Assembly (NCBI RefSeq): GCF_026626305.1 | Contig: NZ_JAPNUE010000007.1 | Span: forward strand, 1-64,000 | Length of the DNA stretch: 64,000 nt | From: Frigidibacter sp. RF13 | GTDB taxonomy: Bacteria; Pseudomonadota; Alphaproteobacteria; Rhodobacterales; Rhodobacteraceae | Direction: 5' to 3' | In this document: positions 1 to 8,702 of the stretch, in pieces | How the letters are laid out: each line of letters opens with the position of its first letter | Position numbering within the stretch: position 1 is the first letter of the stretch | Notes under the pieces: generated by a model | Told to the model about the DNA's origin: nothing | Databases searched by the model: none | What the model saw: only the letters and a program-made list of their open reading frames with translations | Position numbers and translations under genes: made by a program

Positions 1-2
1 GT

Positions 3-65
3 GATCCGACCCAGAAGATCGGCCGCCCGCGCCAGATTTTTGTCGGGCCGACGCGGCGCTATTAG
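3..65 (+). CDS. Possible C-terminal end of a gene cut by the left edge
   Basis: From base 3 one plus-strand frame reads about 20 codons to a TAG at 63-65. Third positions are rich in G and C, unlike the overlapping frames, which use rare AGA codons or stop at once. The peptide ends in VGPTRRY and is too short to assign to a family. A repeat of a kind that elsewhere in this window starts just behind stop codons begins 29 bases later. That is weak support for a real gene end here. It could also be chance. Confidence 0.3.
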   Translation, partial: DPTQKIGRPRQIFVGPTRRY

Positions 66-93
66 GTCGCGGTCGGCGGGCGCTGAGAGCGGG

Positions 94-180
94 ATTTCGT
101 CCGGGCTTCGCCCGGCCGACCCGCCGGGGGAGGCGCTGCCTCCCCCGGACCCCCACCGGGATATTTGCAAACGAAAGAAG
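94..180 (+). repeat. Dispersed GC-rich intergenic repeat, family 1, copy A
   Basis: The element begins ATTTCGTCCG and has a CGGGC/GCCCG hairpin, then a larger GGGGGAGG/CCTCCCCC hairpin, then a CGGACCC...CCGG-ATATTT tail. The order and most bases match the copy at 26064-26148. Related reverse copies lie at 5229-5291 and 54931-54989. The tail after ATATTT differs in this copy (TTGCAAACG). It is probably a REP-like palindromic unit. It shows no coding potential. Confidence 0.7.
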
Positions 181-185
181 GCTCG

Positions 186-713
186 TCAGTCGGCTCGGCC
201 GCGGGGAATGCAGCGCAGAAGGGCGCGTGCTTCGGCGGTCGGGGCACGTTCGATCCTTCGGTATTCCCGACCGTCGGCGGTGCGCTCCGCGAGCCGGTGG
301 CCGATGAGCGAGCGGCGCAGGATGGCGCGGTCGCCGAAGAGATGCCATCGGTCGATCAGCTGGTTCACTTCGGGTTCGCTCATCACCTGCCGGGCCGGAA
401 GATGCGACCAGAGCACCCAGAGGCAGAGGTCCTGCAGCGATGTCCGGTTGGGCCAGCGGGTCAGGCGACCCTCGCTGTCGAAAAGGCGGACGGCCCTCGC
501 CAGCCGCTTTTCATCGACGGGCGTCGGCGTGGGCGGAGCGATGGCGGGCGCCACGCGCAAGTGCTGGTAATTGCCGAACCCCGCCGCGCGGGCGAGCATG
601 TTCAGAAGGCTGAGGTGCGATGGCACCTGCCCCGCCCCTTGAATGTCGCGCCTGAGGCGCTTGGCGAAATCGGAAAGATCGGGGATCGACAGGGAGATGG
701 CGTCTCGGGCCAT
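186..713 (-). CDS. DUF2087 domain-containing protein
   Basis: A 175-residue soluble protein. The C-terminal half (about residues 85-160) has the DUF2087 pattern: a tryptophan-rich LWVLWSHLPA segment, a SEPEVNQLIDRWHLFGD segment and a closing DGREYRRI. The N-terminal part (IPDLSDFAKRLRRDI, then a SHLSLLNMLARAAGF segment) resembles the N-terminal extension often fused to this domain. The domain is helical and its biochemical role is unknown. The ATG has a clear AAAGGA site 9 bases upstream. The gene stands alone, with a strong inverted repeat on its upstream side. No regulator or toxin partner is adjacent. Confidence 0.75.
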   Translation of the reverse strand: MARDAISLSIPDLSDFAKRLRRDIQGAGQVPSHLSLLNMLARAAGFGNYQHLRVAPAIAPPTPTPVDEKRLARAVRLFDSEGRLTRWPNRTSLQDLCLWVLWSHLPARQVMSEPEVNQLIDRWHLFGDRAILRRSLIGHRLAERTADGREYRRIERAPTAEARALLRCIPRGRAD

Positions 714-833
714 GGGTCACGTCCTTTCGGTACGCTCCGCTTTCGGGGGAAAGTCCGCCGGTCGCCGCTTGACGGTGAGAGCGCATGAAAGAAACGCCTC
801 GGATGCAAGATGCAGGTTTAGCATTCCGGCTAG

Positions 834-875
834 GCCGGATCGGCAACGCCTTGGTGAACTGCGGACCGATCCGGC
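834..875. other. Long inverted repeat between two minus-strand genes
   Basis: GCCGGATCGG at 834-843 is perfectly complementary to CCGATCCGGC at 866-875, with a 22-base loop. It lies about 57 bases downstream of the acyl-CoA-dehydrogenase-like gene and upstream of the DUF2087 gene. No T-run follows, so it is not an obvious intrinsic terminator. It may end transcription together with Rho, or serve as an operator. Confidence 0.4.
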
Positions 876-931
876 ATTTGCCCCAATCCGCGTAATTGGT
901 CAAGGTCCTGCCAAGGTGCACGCGAGAGGTA

Positions 932-2089
932 TCAAAACCTTCGCCCGGAAATATCCTGTCCCAGCTCGAACATTCCGTTTGTAACGTAGGCAGCTGTCGA
1001 CATGGCCACGTGTTTGACCGCAGCCCTTACATCGCGCTCGCAGCGTTCCAGGTCACAGCTTTCGAATATCGCGCGCGCGCCTGCCATGTCGCAATATTTC
1101 GCGACGGCGTTCGACGCCGTCTCACCAGCGAGGGTGCAGGCGCCACGAAACCGCGCGCGGCTTTCCTCGGTCGCGGTGCCCTGAGAGGACACTTCACCGC
1201 AAAGCACCTCCATGGAGTGACGAAGAAGACATCTCGCAGCATCGACTTGAGCGCGGAGCCGACCAAGCTCCGATTGGATGACTTCACTACTCCCAAGCGA
1301 GGCCGAGGCGCCAGATCGCTTGTGATCGGCAGCCATCTGACAAAAACTGCGGGACGCAGCCACTGCAATTCCCAGCGGCACCGTTGCGACGGTGAAGGGG
1401 AACACAGATCTGGTCGGAAGCCGGTAAATCGCACCATCGACGGTCGGTTCAGCCTGAAAAGCGTGCGTGAAGTCGCTCGACACGAAGACATCCGCCATGG
1501 CGAAGTCGCAACTGCCGGTGCCGCGCAGGCCCGACACGTGCCAGGTATCGAGTGTCGTGACTGCCGAAGCCGGTACATAGACAAACATAGTGCGTGCCGG
1601 ATCGCATGGGTCGCGCTCCTCAACGTCACAGAGAACAACGAAATAGGTTCCATGATGGGCGCCGCTGCCAAACGGCCATTGCCCGCTTACGCGGTATCCG
1701 CCATTGACCGTGACTGCACGGCCGACGGCGCCGGTCGCCGCTACGATAAACGCATTGGGATCAGAAAAAATCTGTTCTGCAGAGCGTTTTGGCAGATATC
1801 CGCCCGCGCGCGCCATTCCGCCGCCGTTGCCAACCAACCAACCGACAGAACCGTCAAGCGTCGATGCAGCCTCTACTACGTCAAGGAAGTCAGAGGGCGA
1901 CAGACCCAGTCCTCCGAGTTCCTTGGGGAGCCACAGGCGGAACAGGCGCTTCTCTGAAAGGATCTTGAAGATTGGCGTCGAGATCTGGCGATCCTTGTCG
2001 AACGCAGCGCGAGCCCCAGAGACTTCATCTTCGAGGCTTCGGATTGATGACAATAGCCGGTCTTTGTCGGATATGGATAGATCCTGCAT
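932..2089 (-). CDS. Acyl-CoA dehydrogenase-like flavoprotein (possible two-component monooxygenase)
   Basis: A 385-residue protein of the acyl-CoA dehydrogenase fold. Residues around 45-75 give the family N-terminal helix with LPKELGGLGLSP; a beta-domain follows (GYRVSGQWPFGSGAHHG), then a helical C-terminal bundle. The GSVGWLVGNGG and SGQWPFGSG segments resemble group D flavin monooxygenases (HsaA/HpaB-like) and pigment-type hydroxylases more than fatty-acid dehydrogenases. No catalytic glutamate is obvious. No flavin reductase gene is adjacent. The start was placed at ATG 2089, which has AAGGAA seven bases upstream; an upstream in-frame start would add 20 residues without a ribosome site. 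It is divergent from a LysR gene that probably controls it. Base composition is more AT-rich than the neighbours, suggesting transfer. The substrate is unknown. Confidence 0.7.
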   Translation of the reverse strand: MQDLSISDKDRLLSSIRSLEDEVSGARAAFDKDRQISTPIFKILSEKRLFRLWLPKELGGLGLSPSDFLDVVEAASTLDGSVGWLVGNGGGMARAGGYLPKRSAEQIFSDPNAFIVAATGAVGRAVTVNGGYRVSGQWPFGSGAHHGTYFVVLCDVEERDPCDPARTMFVYVPASAVTTLDTWHVSGLRGTGSCDFAMADVFVSSDFTHAFQAEPTVDGAIYRLPTRSVFPFTVATVPLGIAVAASRSFCQMAADHKRSGASASLGSSEVIQSELGRLRAQVDAARCLLRHSMEVLCGEVSSQGTATEESRARFRGACTLAGETASNAVAKYCDMAGARAIFESCDLERCERDVRAAVKHVAMSTAAYVTNGMFELGQDISGRRF

Positions 2090-2208
2090 GGCCCGTTCCT
2101 TCCTGCGCCGCGCAACGCGACATGCCAGGCATGCTCGGACAAGGGACACAAGATCGCAATTTCAAAGAATTCATGGGCAGATGAGTTCAATTCAGCTACC
2201 ATGCGCCC

Positions 2209-3138
2209 ATGTATCCACTTCCGCCCTTGCGCCAATTGCAGGCTTTTGAAGCGGCTGCGCGCCTGCTCAGCTTCAAGAAGGCAGCGGAAGAGTTGTCCGT
2301 GACGCCGACGGCAATCAGCCACCAGATAAGGCTGCTGGAGGAATTCTGCGGCCACCCCCTGTTCGTGCGCAGGCCACGACCGCTGGAACTTTCTCCGTCA
2401 GGAGCGCGCCTGCTGCCTATCGTCAGCCACGCCCTGGCATCTATCGCGAGGGAACTTGAAGGCATCCGCGGCGAGACGGGCAAAGCGGAATTGAAGATCA
2501 CCACGACGAACGCATTCGCGGCGAACTGGCTTGTGCCGCGACTCGGCAACTGGCGGCATCGCTATCCTCATGTCGGCATTGAAGTATTCGGCACTTACGA
2601 TGTCATGAATCTGCGCAAGGGAGAGGCTGATGTAGCCATAAGGTACGCCAGAGCCCGACCTGCGGACGGTGAATCGATAGAAATCGCCCGAGACGAATTC
2701 TACATGGTCGCGAGCCCCGGGCTGGTGGACGGGCTTCCTTTACCGATCACGACCGACAATCTATCCAAACTGCCGCTTATCGAATTCTTTTGGCCAGCGA
2801 ATGACAGCCAGGCACCCGTCTGGCGAAACTGGGAAAGGTACGAGCGCGAGGCCGGAAGGTGGCGCACGTCCTTTTCCGCCAAACCAGCGATGCGATTCTA
2901 CGAGGAACTGCATGGCCTTCAGGCGATCGTCCGCGGTCAGGGAGTAGGACTTTGCAGCAATATTCTCGTCGAACCAGAATTGCGCTCCGGCGCGCTGGTG
3001 CGGCTCTCTGACTTTTCGATGCCGGGCTACGGTTTCCACGTTGTATGGCTCGCGGATCACTCGAAGAGGCGAGAGATCGAAAGATTTGCGCTGTGGGCGT
3101 CGGAGCAGGCCGGCAGCACTGGTGCGTTGCCGGCCTAG
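2209..3138 (+). CDS. LysR-family transcriptional regulator, GcvA-like
   Basis: A 309-residue regulator. The winged HTH is at residues 5-65 (LRQLQAFEAAARLLSFKKAA, TPTAISHQIRLLEE), with the RRPRPLELSPSGARLLP stretch typical of the GcvA group. The rest is a type 2 periplasmic-binding-like effector domain. It is divergent from the acyl-CoA-dehydrogenase-like gene across 119 bases, the usual layout for a LysR regulator and its target. It ends four bases before the convergent EF-G-like gene. Codon use is less biased than in neighbouring housekeeping genes. The effector cannot be told from sequence. Confidence 0.85.
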   Translation: MYPLPPLRQLQAFEAAARLLSFKKAAEELSVTPTAISHQIRLLEEFCGHPLFVRRPRPLELSPSGARLLPIVSHALASIARELEGIRGETGKAELKITTTNAFAANWLVPRLGNWRHRYPHVGIEVFGTYDVMNLRKGEADVAIRYARARPADGESIEIARDEFYMVASPGLVDGLPLPITTDNLSKLPLIEFFWPANDSQAPVWRNWERYEREAGRWRTSFSAKPAMRFYEELHGLQAIVRGQGVGLCSNILVEPELRSGALVRLSDFSMPGYGFHVVWLADHSKRREIERFALWASEQAGSTGALPA

Positions 3139-3142
3139 GGTC

Positions 3143-5068
3143 CTAAGCTTCAGCGTGTTCCTTCGATATCCGCTCGGCCTCGCGGCCATAGAGCTCCTCG
3201 TAATGATCGAAGCTCGCCTCATGCCAGGCCGTGCCCTGCGTCGCCGAGCCGAGCGCCGTGACCAGCTCCTCCTCCGCCGCGGCAGGCAGGAGCGCGCGGA
3301 AAATGTCCCAGCCCCGGCAAGCAGGATCACGGTCGAAGCCCAGCACCTGGCCCTTCAGCGAAGAGATGAGCGAGACCATGGAGCCCGCATAGATAGACGG
3401 AATATGGATCTCAACCCGGTCCACCGGCTGCAACAGCACCGGCCCAGCCTTTGCGAGTGCCTCCTTCACCCCCTGCCGTCCGGCGGTGCGGAAGGCGAAA
3501 TCGGAACTGTCGACCGCATGATGCTTGCCGTCGGTCAGGGTGACGGCCACGTCGATCACCGGAAAGCCCAGTGGCCCCTTGACGAGCGCATCGCGTGCGC
3601 CTTCCTCGACCGAGGGGATGTAGTTGCGCGGCACCGCGCCGCCCTTCACAACCTCGGTGAAGGAAAAGCCCGCGCCGCGCGTCTGGGGCGCCACGATCAT
3701 CGCCACGTCGGCGAACTGGCCCGCACCGCCCGATTGCTTGCGGTGGCGGTAGTTTTCCTCGACGCTTGACGAGATCGTCTCGCGGTAGCTCGGTGCGGGG
3801 ACATGGGGATCGACATCCACACCGAACCCGTCGGCAAGCTGCGAAACCACGGCACGCAAGTGCATGGGCCCCTGCAGGCGCACGACCGCGTGGCCGGTCG
3901 CCTCGTCCTGCGCGATGGTCAGGCCCGGGTCGGTCTCGCCAAGCTTTGCCAGTGCGGCGGACAGGCGGGCATCATCCTTCTCATGCGCGGGTGTCAGAAG
4001 ACGCGCCATCGCCGGAGGGGCGCTTGCCGCCCAGTCGGGCGCGGGCGTGGCGCCCGACACCGTGTAGATCAGTCCGGCATTCAGATGATCGGCCTTGACC
4101 GAAATCGCGACATCGCCCGGGACGAGCCGGTCATGCCCGGACTTGCCGCCCAGTTCCGAGAGGCCGCCGACGGTGGAGCCACCCAGCGCCGCGCCCTGCG
4201 CCACGCCATCGCCAAGGGCGCGCAGGAAGATGCATTTGCCCAGATGCTTGCGGTTCTGGGCATGGAAACCAACCGCCAGCGCCTCGCCCGCACCAAGCCG
4301 GTCGCGGAGCGCCTCGACCCCGGGCGCCTCGTGGCGGAGCGCCTTCATCAGCCGCGTCACGCCATTGGCATGGCTCGCCGCACCGAGGAAACAGGGCAGG
4401 ATGACGCTTTCCTGCGTCTCACGCCGGGCGATCTCGAACAGCGCGCCCTTGGCCGGTTCGTGATCCTCGATCAGCTCCTCAAGCAGATGGTCGTCATATT
4501 CCGACATATGTTCCAGAAGCGCAGTGCGCGCCTCTTTCTCGCGGTCGCTTTCGGCCGCAGGCATCTCGACCAGAACCGACGGCAGGCCCTCGCGGTAGCG
4601 CCAGGCGCGCTCAGAGATCAGGTCGACCGCTCCGACGATCTGCCCGCCCTCGCGAATCGGGATCTGGCGCAGCACGATCGCGTGCGACGTATAGGCCTGA
4701 AGCTCGGACACCACGTCGCGGATCTGACCCTTGGGCGCGTCCATCCGGTTGATGAATATGAGGCAGGGCGTGCCCGACGCCTCGATGGCGCGCAGATAGG
4801 GCGCGGCCAGAACCGCCTCGTTCGGATCGGGCGCAACGCACAGGACCGCAGCGTCGGAGGCCAGGAGCGACTGGCCGACCATCCGCGCATATTCGGGGCC
4901 GCCCGCGAGGTCGATTGCACACCAGGGCTCGCCCATGAAGGTAAAGCGCGACAGCGAAAGATGACCCGCCTGTTCCACCTTCGGCGGATGGCCGTCCAGC
5001 TGGGCCATCTGCTTCACGAGCTCGGTCTTGCCCGACTGCGAGGGCCCCATAACTGTGATAAGCCGCAT
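3143..5068 (-). CDS. Elongation factor G-like GTPase (divergent paralogue)
   Basis: A 641-residue translational-GTPase-type protein, about 50-60 residues shorter than normal EF-G. The GTPase domain keeps a P-loop (GPSQSGKT, residues 8-15), a DLAG version of DxxG (53-56) and NRMD for NKxD (107-110). The switch I region between P-loop and DxxG is very short and lacks the RGITI motif, and the AHVDAGKT form of the P-loop is absent. Domains II-V follow, including an EF-G domain IV-like segment (EENYRHRKQSGGAGQFADV). It is the divergent EF-G-like clade found beside the true fusA in many bacteria; its function is unsettled. The start was set at ATG 5068, which has GGAAGGGAG upstream. It is not near ribosomal protein genes. 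Confidence 0.8.
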   Translation of the reverse strand: MRLITVMGPSQSGKTELVKQMAQLDGHPPKVEQAGHLSLSRFTFMGEPWCAIDLAGGPEYARMVGQSLLASDAAVLCVAPDPNEAVLAAPYLRAIEASGTPCLIFINRMDAPKGQIRDVVSELQAYTSHAIVLRQIPIREGGQIVGAVDLISERAWRYREGLPSVLVEMPAAESDREKEARTALLEHMSEYDDHLLEELIEDHEPAKGALFEIARRETQESVILPCFLGAASHANGVTRLMKALRHEAPGVEALRDRLGAGEALAVGFHAQNRKHLGKCIFLRALGDGVAQGAALGGSTVGGLSELGGKSGHDRLVPGDVAISVKADHLNAGLIYTVSGATPAPDWAASAPPAMARLLTPAHEKDDARLSAALAKLGETDPGLTIAQDEATGHAVVRLQGPMHLRAVVSQLADGFGVDVDPHVPAPSYRETISSSVEENYRHRKQSGGAGQFADVAMIVAPQTRGAGFSFTEVVKGGAVPRNYIPSVEEGARDALVKGPLGFPVIDVAVTLTDGKHHAVDSSDFAFRTAGRQGVKEALAKAGPVLLQPVDRVEIHIPSIYAGSMVSLISSLKGQVLGFDRDPACRGWDIFRALLPAAAEEELVTALGSATQGTAWHEASFDHYEELYGREAERISKEHAEA

Positions 5069-5228
5069 GATGATCGCTCCCTTCCGGCACGAGCGGGAGG
5101 CGCCGGCGAAATGCCGCGACCCGCGTGCCATCGGGCCGATCCGCCCTGCCCCTCACTCTCTGCCCCGAAACCGGACCGGTCAAGGCCGCGTTTTCACGCG
5201 CCCGTTGCAGGCGAAGTCCGACCGCCTC

Positions 5229-5291
5229 ACGTTCTTTCCCGAAATACTCCGGGGTGAACCCCGGACCTGTCCGGGGGAGGGGCGGAGCCGC
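5229..5291 (-). repeat. Dispersed GC-rich intergenic repeat, family 1, copy B
   Basis: Read on the minus strand, this starts directly behind the stop codon of the enoyl-CoA hydratase gene. It contains a GGGGCGGAGC-type start, a CTCCCCCGGACAGGTCCGGGG hairpin zone, then CCGGAGTATTTCGGG and AGAACGT. The CCGGAGTATTT...AGAACGT tail is shared with the copies at 26064-26148 and 54931-54989. Its place just 3' of a stop codon suggests a role in transcript ends, or tolerance of insertion there. Confidence 0.65.
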
Positions 5292-6065
5292 TCAGCGCCC
5301 CTCGAACCGCGGCGTGCGCTTTTCGAGGAATGCGGTGACCCCTTCCAGGAAATCTGCGCTCTGCCCGCAGGTGCCCTGCAACCGCGCCTCGAGTGCCAGC
5401 TGGGCGTTCAGATCGTTGGCATAGCTTGCGCGCAGCGCCTCTTTCACCGCCTGGTAAGCAAGGCCCGGGCCCGCCGCCAGCTGGGCGGCGCGCGCCCGCC
5501 AATGCGCCTCGAACGCCTCGTCCGGCACCGCTTCCCAGATCATGCCCCAGTCGGCGGCCTGCCGTGCGCCGATCCTGTCGGCGAAAAGCATCGCCCCCAT
5601 GGCGCGGGCAAAGCCCACCTGACGCGGCAGCCAGTAGGTGCCGCCCGCGTCCGGCAGAAGGCCGATCCGGGTGAAGGCCTGAATGAAACTTGCACTTTCC
5701 GTCGCGATTACCACATCCGCCGCCAGCGCGAGGTTCGCCCCCGCCCCGGCGGCGGCGCCATTGACGGCGGCGATGGTCGGCAGCGGACAATGGTAGATCG
5801 CCTGCAGAAGCGGCTCATATTCGTCGCGCAGCACCGCCTCGAAATCGACCTCGCCGGGTGTTCCCGCATCGGCAAGGTCCTGGCCCGAGCAGAAGGCCTT
5901 GCCCGCGCCGGTCAGGACGATGACCCGTGCCTCATCCTCGGCCCTTGAGAGCGCGGCGCGCAGCCGAAGGCGCAGGTCGCGATTAAGGGCGTTCATTACC
6001 TCCGGCCGGTTGAGGCGCAGGGTGGCGATACCATCTCGCAATTCATAGATCACGCTGTCGCTCAT
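5292..6065 (-). CDS. Enoyl-CoA hydratase/isomerase family protein, PaaG-like
   Basis: A 257-residue crotonase-fold protein. It shows the NRPEVMNALN start motif, an oxyanion-hole segment CSGQDLAD (59-66), a second one at AVNGAAAGAGANLALA (100-115), and IGLLPDAGGTYWLPR (134-148), which is typical of PaaG (ring-epoxide isomerase of phenylacetyl-CoA degradation). Asp139 would be the catalytic acid. No other paa genes are nearby, so a general beta-oxidation role is also possible. GGGGAGG sits upstream of ATG 6065. It lies 93 bases downstream of ccmH on the same strand and may be transcribed with the ccm genes. Confidence 0.75.
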   Translation of the reverse strand: MSDSVIYELRDGIATLRLNRPEVMNALNRDLRLRLRAALSRAEDEARVIVLTGAGKAFCSGQDLADAGTPGEVDFEAVLRDEYEPLLQAIYHCPLPTIAAVNGAAAGAGANLALAADVVIATESASFIQAFTRIGLLPDAGGTYWLPRQVGFARAMGAMLFADRIGARQAADWGMIWEAVPDEAFEAHWRARAAQLAAGPGLAYQAVKEALRASYANDLNAQLALEARLQGTCGQSADFLEGVTAFLEKRTPRFEGR

Positions 6066-6158
6066 GCCGACCTCCCCGCATCTTGCGCCAATGCTAAGCG
6101 GGCGCGGCGCGGCAGGAAAGCGCGCGCGCTGTCTGACGTTGCGGCAAAGGGTGGAGCG

Positions 6159-6614
6159 TCAGTCCTTCAAAAGCTCGGCCAACCGCGCCTCTTCTGCCTC
6201 GCTCAGCGGCCCGGACCTTTCGGCAGCGCGCGACCGGCGCACGTAAAGGCCTGCCCCGACCAGCGCCGAAAGCAGCAGGACCGGCGCGGCGAACCACAGG
6301 AAAAGGTTCGCACCGGTCGCGCGCGGCCGGAAGAGGATGAACTCGCCGTAGCGGTCGGTGAGATAGGCCACCGCTTCCGCGTCGCTGTCGCCCGCAACCA
6401 GCCGTTCGCGCAACACGAGCCGCATGTCGCGCGCGATCGGGGCATTCGATTCGTCGATGGTTTCGCCCTGACAGACAGGGCAGCGGAGACCCTCGGACAG
6501 GGCCCGGGCGCGGGCCTCCAGTGCGGGGTCCGCAAGGATCTCGTCGGGCTGGACGGCAAAAGCCGGACCCGCAAGCACAAGGACAGCCGCGAGGAGTAGC
6601 CCGCGCATCGTCAT
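6159..6614 (-). CDS. ccmH: Cytochrome c-type biogenesis protein CcmH
   Basis: A 151-residue membrane-anchored thiol-disulfide protein of system I cytochrome c maturation. It has a signal peptide (MRGLLLAAVLVLAGPAFA), the LRCPVCQ redox motif at about residues 43-49 that acts on apocytochrome CXXCH cysteines, a three-helix domain, and a C-terminal membrane segment (LFLWFAAPVLLLSALVGAGLYV). Its ATG overlaps the ccmF stop as ATGA, showing translational coupling. ATG 6608 (two codons later) is an alternative start. No CcmI-type TPR extension is fused to it. Confidence 0.93.
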   Translation of the reverse strand: MTMRGLLLAAVLVLAGPAFAVQPDEILADPALEARARALSEGLRCPVCQGETIDESNAPIARDMRLVLRERLVAGDSDAEAVAYLTDRYGEFILFRPRATGANLFLWFAAPVLLLSALVGAGLYVRRSRAAERSGPLSEAEEARLAELLKD

Positions 6615-8566
6615 TCCGCAGGTTGGGCCAGCGGCTGGCGCCGCGCACCCGCGCCCACCCGCAGCCGCCGGTCGCTGAGGCTGAGCGCGCCGCCAAAGGC
6701 CATCATCAGCGACCCAGCCCAGATCCAGTTGGCGAAGGCTTTCACATAGCTTCTGATCGCCCAGCTGCCATCCGCCTGCGCGTCGCCGAGAACGAGGTAG
6801 ATGTCATCGCGGAAGCCGTTGGCAATCGCCGCCTCGGTCGTCGGCATCGCGGCCACCGGATAGACCCGCTTCTCTGGATGAAGCACCGCGACCTCTGCCC
6901 CGCCCTTCAACACCCGCATGGTCGCCATCGTGGTCAGGTAGTTCGGCCCCTCGCCCTCCTCAACAGCCTGCAGCACCACCTGATAGGCGCCGAGCGGGAA
7001 GCTTTCCCCGACCTTCACAGTGCGGATATCCTCGGTGCTCCAACCCGTCAGGCAGGCGATGCCGATGAAGGTAACGCCAAGCCCGGAATGGGCGATGCCC
7101 CGCCCCCAGTCGGCGCGCGGCAGGCGGGTCAGGCGCGATGGCGTGCGGCCTGCGCGCAGCCAAAGATCGATACAGGCGCCCGCGACCAACCAGACACCGA
7201 GGAGGATGCCGATGGGCGCAAGCGCCGAGCGGCCGCTGTTTACAGCGAAGGCAAGTGCCATGACGGCAAGCGCGAGGAGCGCCGCCGCGACGAGCGTCCG
7301 GGCTGCGCCGGTCAGGCGCCCGCGCTTCCAGGGCAGGATCGCGCCCAAAGGCAGGGCGATGGCGAGAAGGACCATCAGGGGCGTGAAGGCCGCGTCGAAG
7401 AAGGGCGCGCCGACCGACAGCTTGCGGTCGAAGGCCGCCTCCGCCACCAGCGGCCAGATCGTGCCGATGAAGACGACGAAAGCCGCGACCGCCAAAAGGA
7501 TGTTGTTCAGGACCAGCGCCCCCTCGCGGCTGACCAGCGCGAAAGCGCCGCGTGCCTGCATCCGGTCGGCGCGCAGCGCGAACAGCGTCAGTCCGCCGCC
7601 GATAAAGACGCCAAGGATCATCAGAATGAACACCCCGCGTTCGGGGTCGTTGGCGAACGCATGGACCGAGGTGATGACACCCGAGCGCACGAGGAAGGTA
7701 CCGATGAGCGAAAAGCCGAAGGCGAGGACGGCCAGAAGGATGGTCCAGGCCTTCAGAACCTCGCGCTTCTCAACCACGATGGCGGAATGAAGGAGTGCTG
7801 CGGCAAAGAGCCAGGGCATGAGCGAGGCATTCTCGACTGGGTCCCAGAACCAGAACCCACCCCAGCCCAGTTCGTAATAGGCCCACCAGGAGCCGAGAGC
7901 GATGCCGATCGTGAGGAATATCCAGGCGGCCAGCGTCCAGGGCCGGACCCAGCGCGCCCAGGCGGCATCGACGCGGCCCTCGATCAGAGCCGCCATGGCG
8001 AAGGAAAAGGCCATAGAGAGCCCGACATAGCCGAGATAGAGGAAGGGCGGATGGAAGGCCAACCCGACGTCCTGGAGAAGCGGATTGAGATCGCGCCCGT
8101 CGAAGGGCGGTGAGGCGAGCCTGAGGAACGGGTTCGAGGTGAAAAGGATGAAGGCGAGGAAGGCCGCGCCGATCATCGCCTGAACCGACAGGGCGCGGGC
8201 ACGCAGCGCAGGTGGCAGACCTGACCCGAACCAGCCAGCACAGGCGCCGAACAGAGCAAGGATCAGCACCCAGAGAAGCATCGAGCCTTCATGGTTGCCC
8301 CAGGTTCCGGCAACCTTGTAGATCATCGGTTTCGCCGTGTGGGAATTCTCGTAAACGACCTTCAGCGAGAAATCCGAGGTCACGAAAGCATGGACAAGGG
8401 CGGCGAAGGCCGCGGCGATCAGCGCGACCTGCAAGGTGGCGAGCGGGGGCCCGAGCGCCATCCAGCGCAGCCGACCGGTCTCAGCCCCCAGAAGCGGCAG
8501 GCTGGCCTGCAGGATCGCCACGGCGAAGGCGAGGATGAGACAGAAGTGGCCAAGCTCGGTGATCAT
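6611..8566 (-). CDS. ccmF: Cytochrome c heme lyase subunit CcmF
   Basis: A 651-residue polytopic inner-membrane protein that, with CcmH, attaches heme to apocytochromes c. The tryptophan-rich heme-handling segment WGGFWFWDPVENASLMPW is clear at about residues 215-235, with many hydrophobic helices around it and a large periplasmic loop near the C-terminus. Length matches the family (about 650). The start at ATG 8566 (MITELGHF) matches the usual CcmF N-terminus but has no good ribosome site. ATG 8620, with GGAGG upstream, would add 18 residues. It is coupled to ccmH. The holin gene lies immediately upstream. Confidence 0.93.
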   Translation of the reverse strand: MITELGHFCLILAFAVAILQASLPLLGAETGRLRWMALGPPLATLQVALIAAAFAALVHAFVTSDFSLKVVYENSHTAKPMIYKVAGTWGNHEGSMLLWVLILALFGACAGWFGSGLPPALRARALSVQAMIGAAFLAFILFTSNPFLRLASPPFDGRDLNPLLQDVGLAFHPPFLYLGYVGLSMAFSFAMAALIEGRVDAAWARWVRPWTLAAWIFLTIGIALGSWWAYYELGWGGFWFWDPVENASLMPWLFAAALLHSAIVVEKREVLKAWTILLAVLAFGFSLIGTFLVRSGVITSVHAFANDPERGVFILMILGVFIGGGLTLFALRADRMQARGAFALVSREGALVLNNILLAVAAFVVFIGTIWPLVAEAAFDRKLSVGAPFFDAAFTPLMVLLAIALPLGAILPWKRGRLTGAARTLVAAALLALAVMALAFAVNSGRSALAPIGILLGVWLVAGACIDLWLRAGRTPSRLTRLPRADWGRGIAHSGLGVTFIGIACLTGWSTEDIRTVKVGESFPLGAYQVVLQAVEEGEGPNYLTTMATMRVLKGGAEVAVLHPEKRVYPVAAMPTTEAAIANGFRDDIYLVLGDAQADGSWAIRSYVKAFANWIWAGSLMMAFGGALSLSDRRLRVGAGARRQPLAQPAE

Positions 8567-8702
8567 GGCGGGACTGTAGACGGTTGGCCCCGAAAGGGAA
8601 ATGGGGAGGCGCTGCGTCATCCCGCCGCCCGCCCTCCTCGGCCACTTGGTGGCGCGTCGGTGCGGGAGGCGCGCGAGGTGTGGTCGGAGACCTTCGACGA
8701 GC

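Noticed and set aside
1-570. 189-codon plus-strand ORF from the left edge
   Set aside because: Arg/Ser-rich, reads through a repeat and antisense to the DUF2087 gene; uses rare AGA and AGG codons.
6521-8113. 530-codon plus-strand ORF
   Set aside because: Antisense to ccmF and ccmH. Composition is shadow-like and rich in Arg, Gln and Gly.
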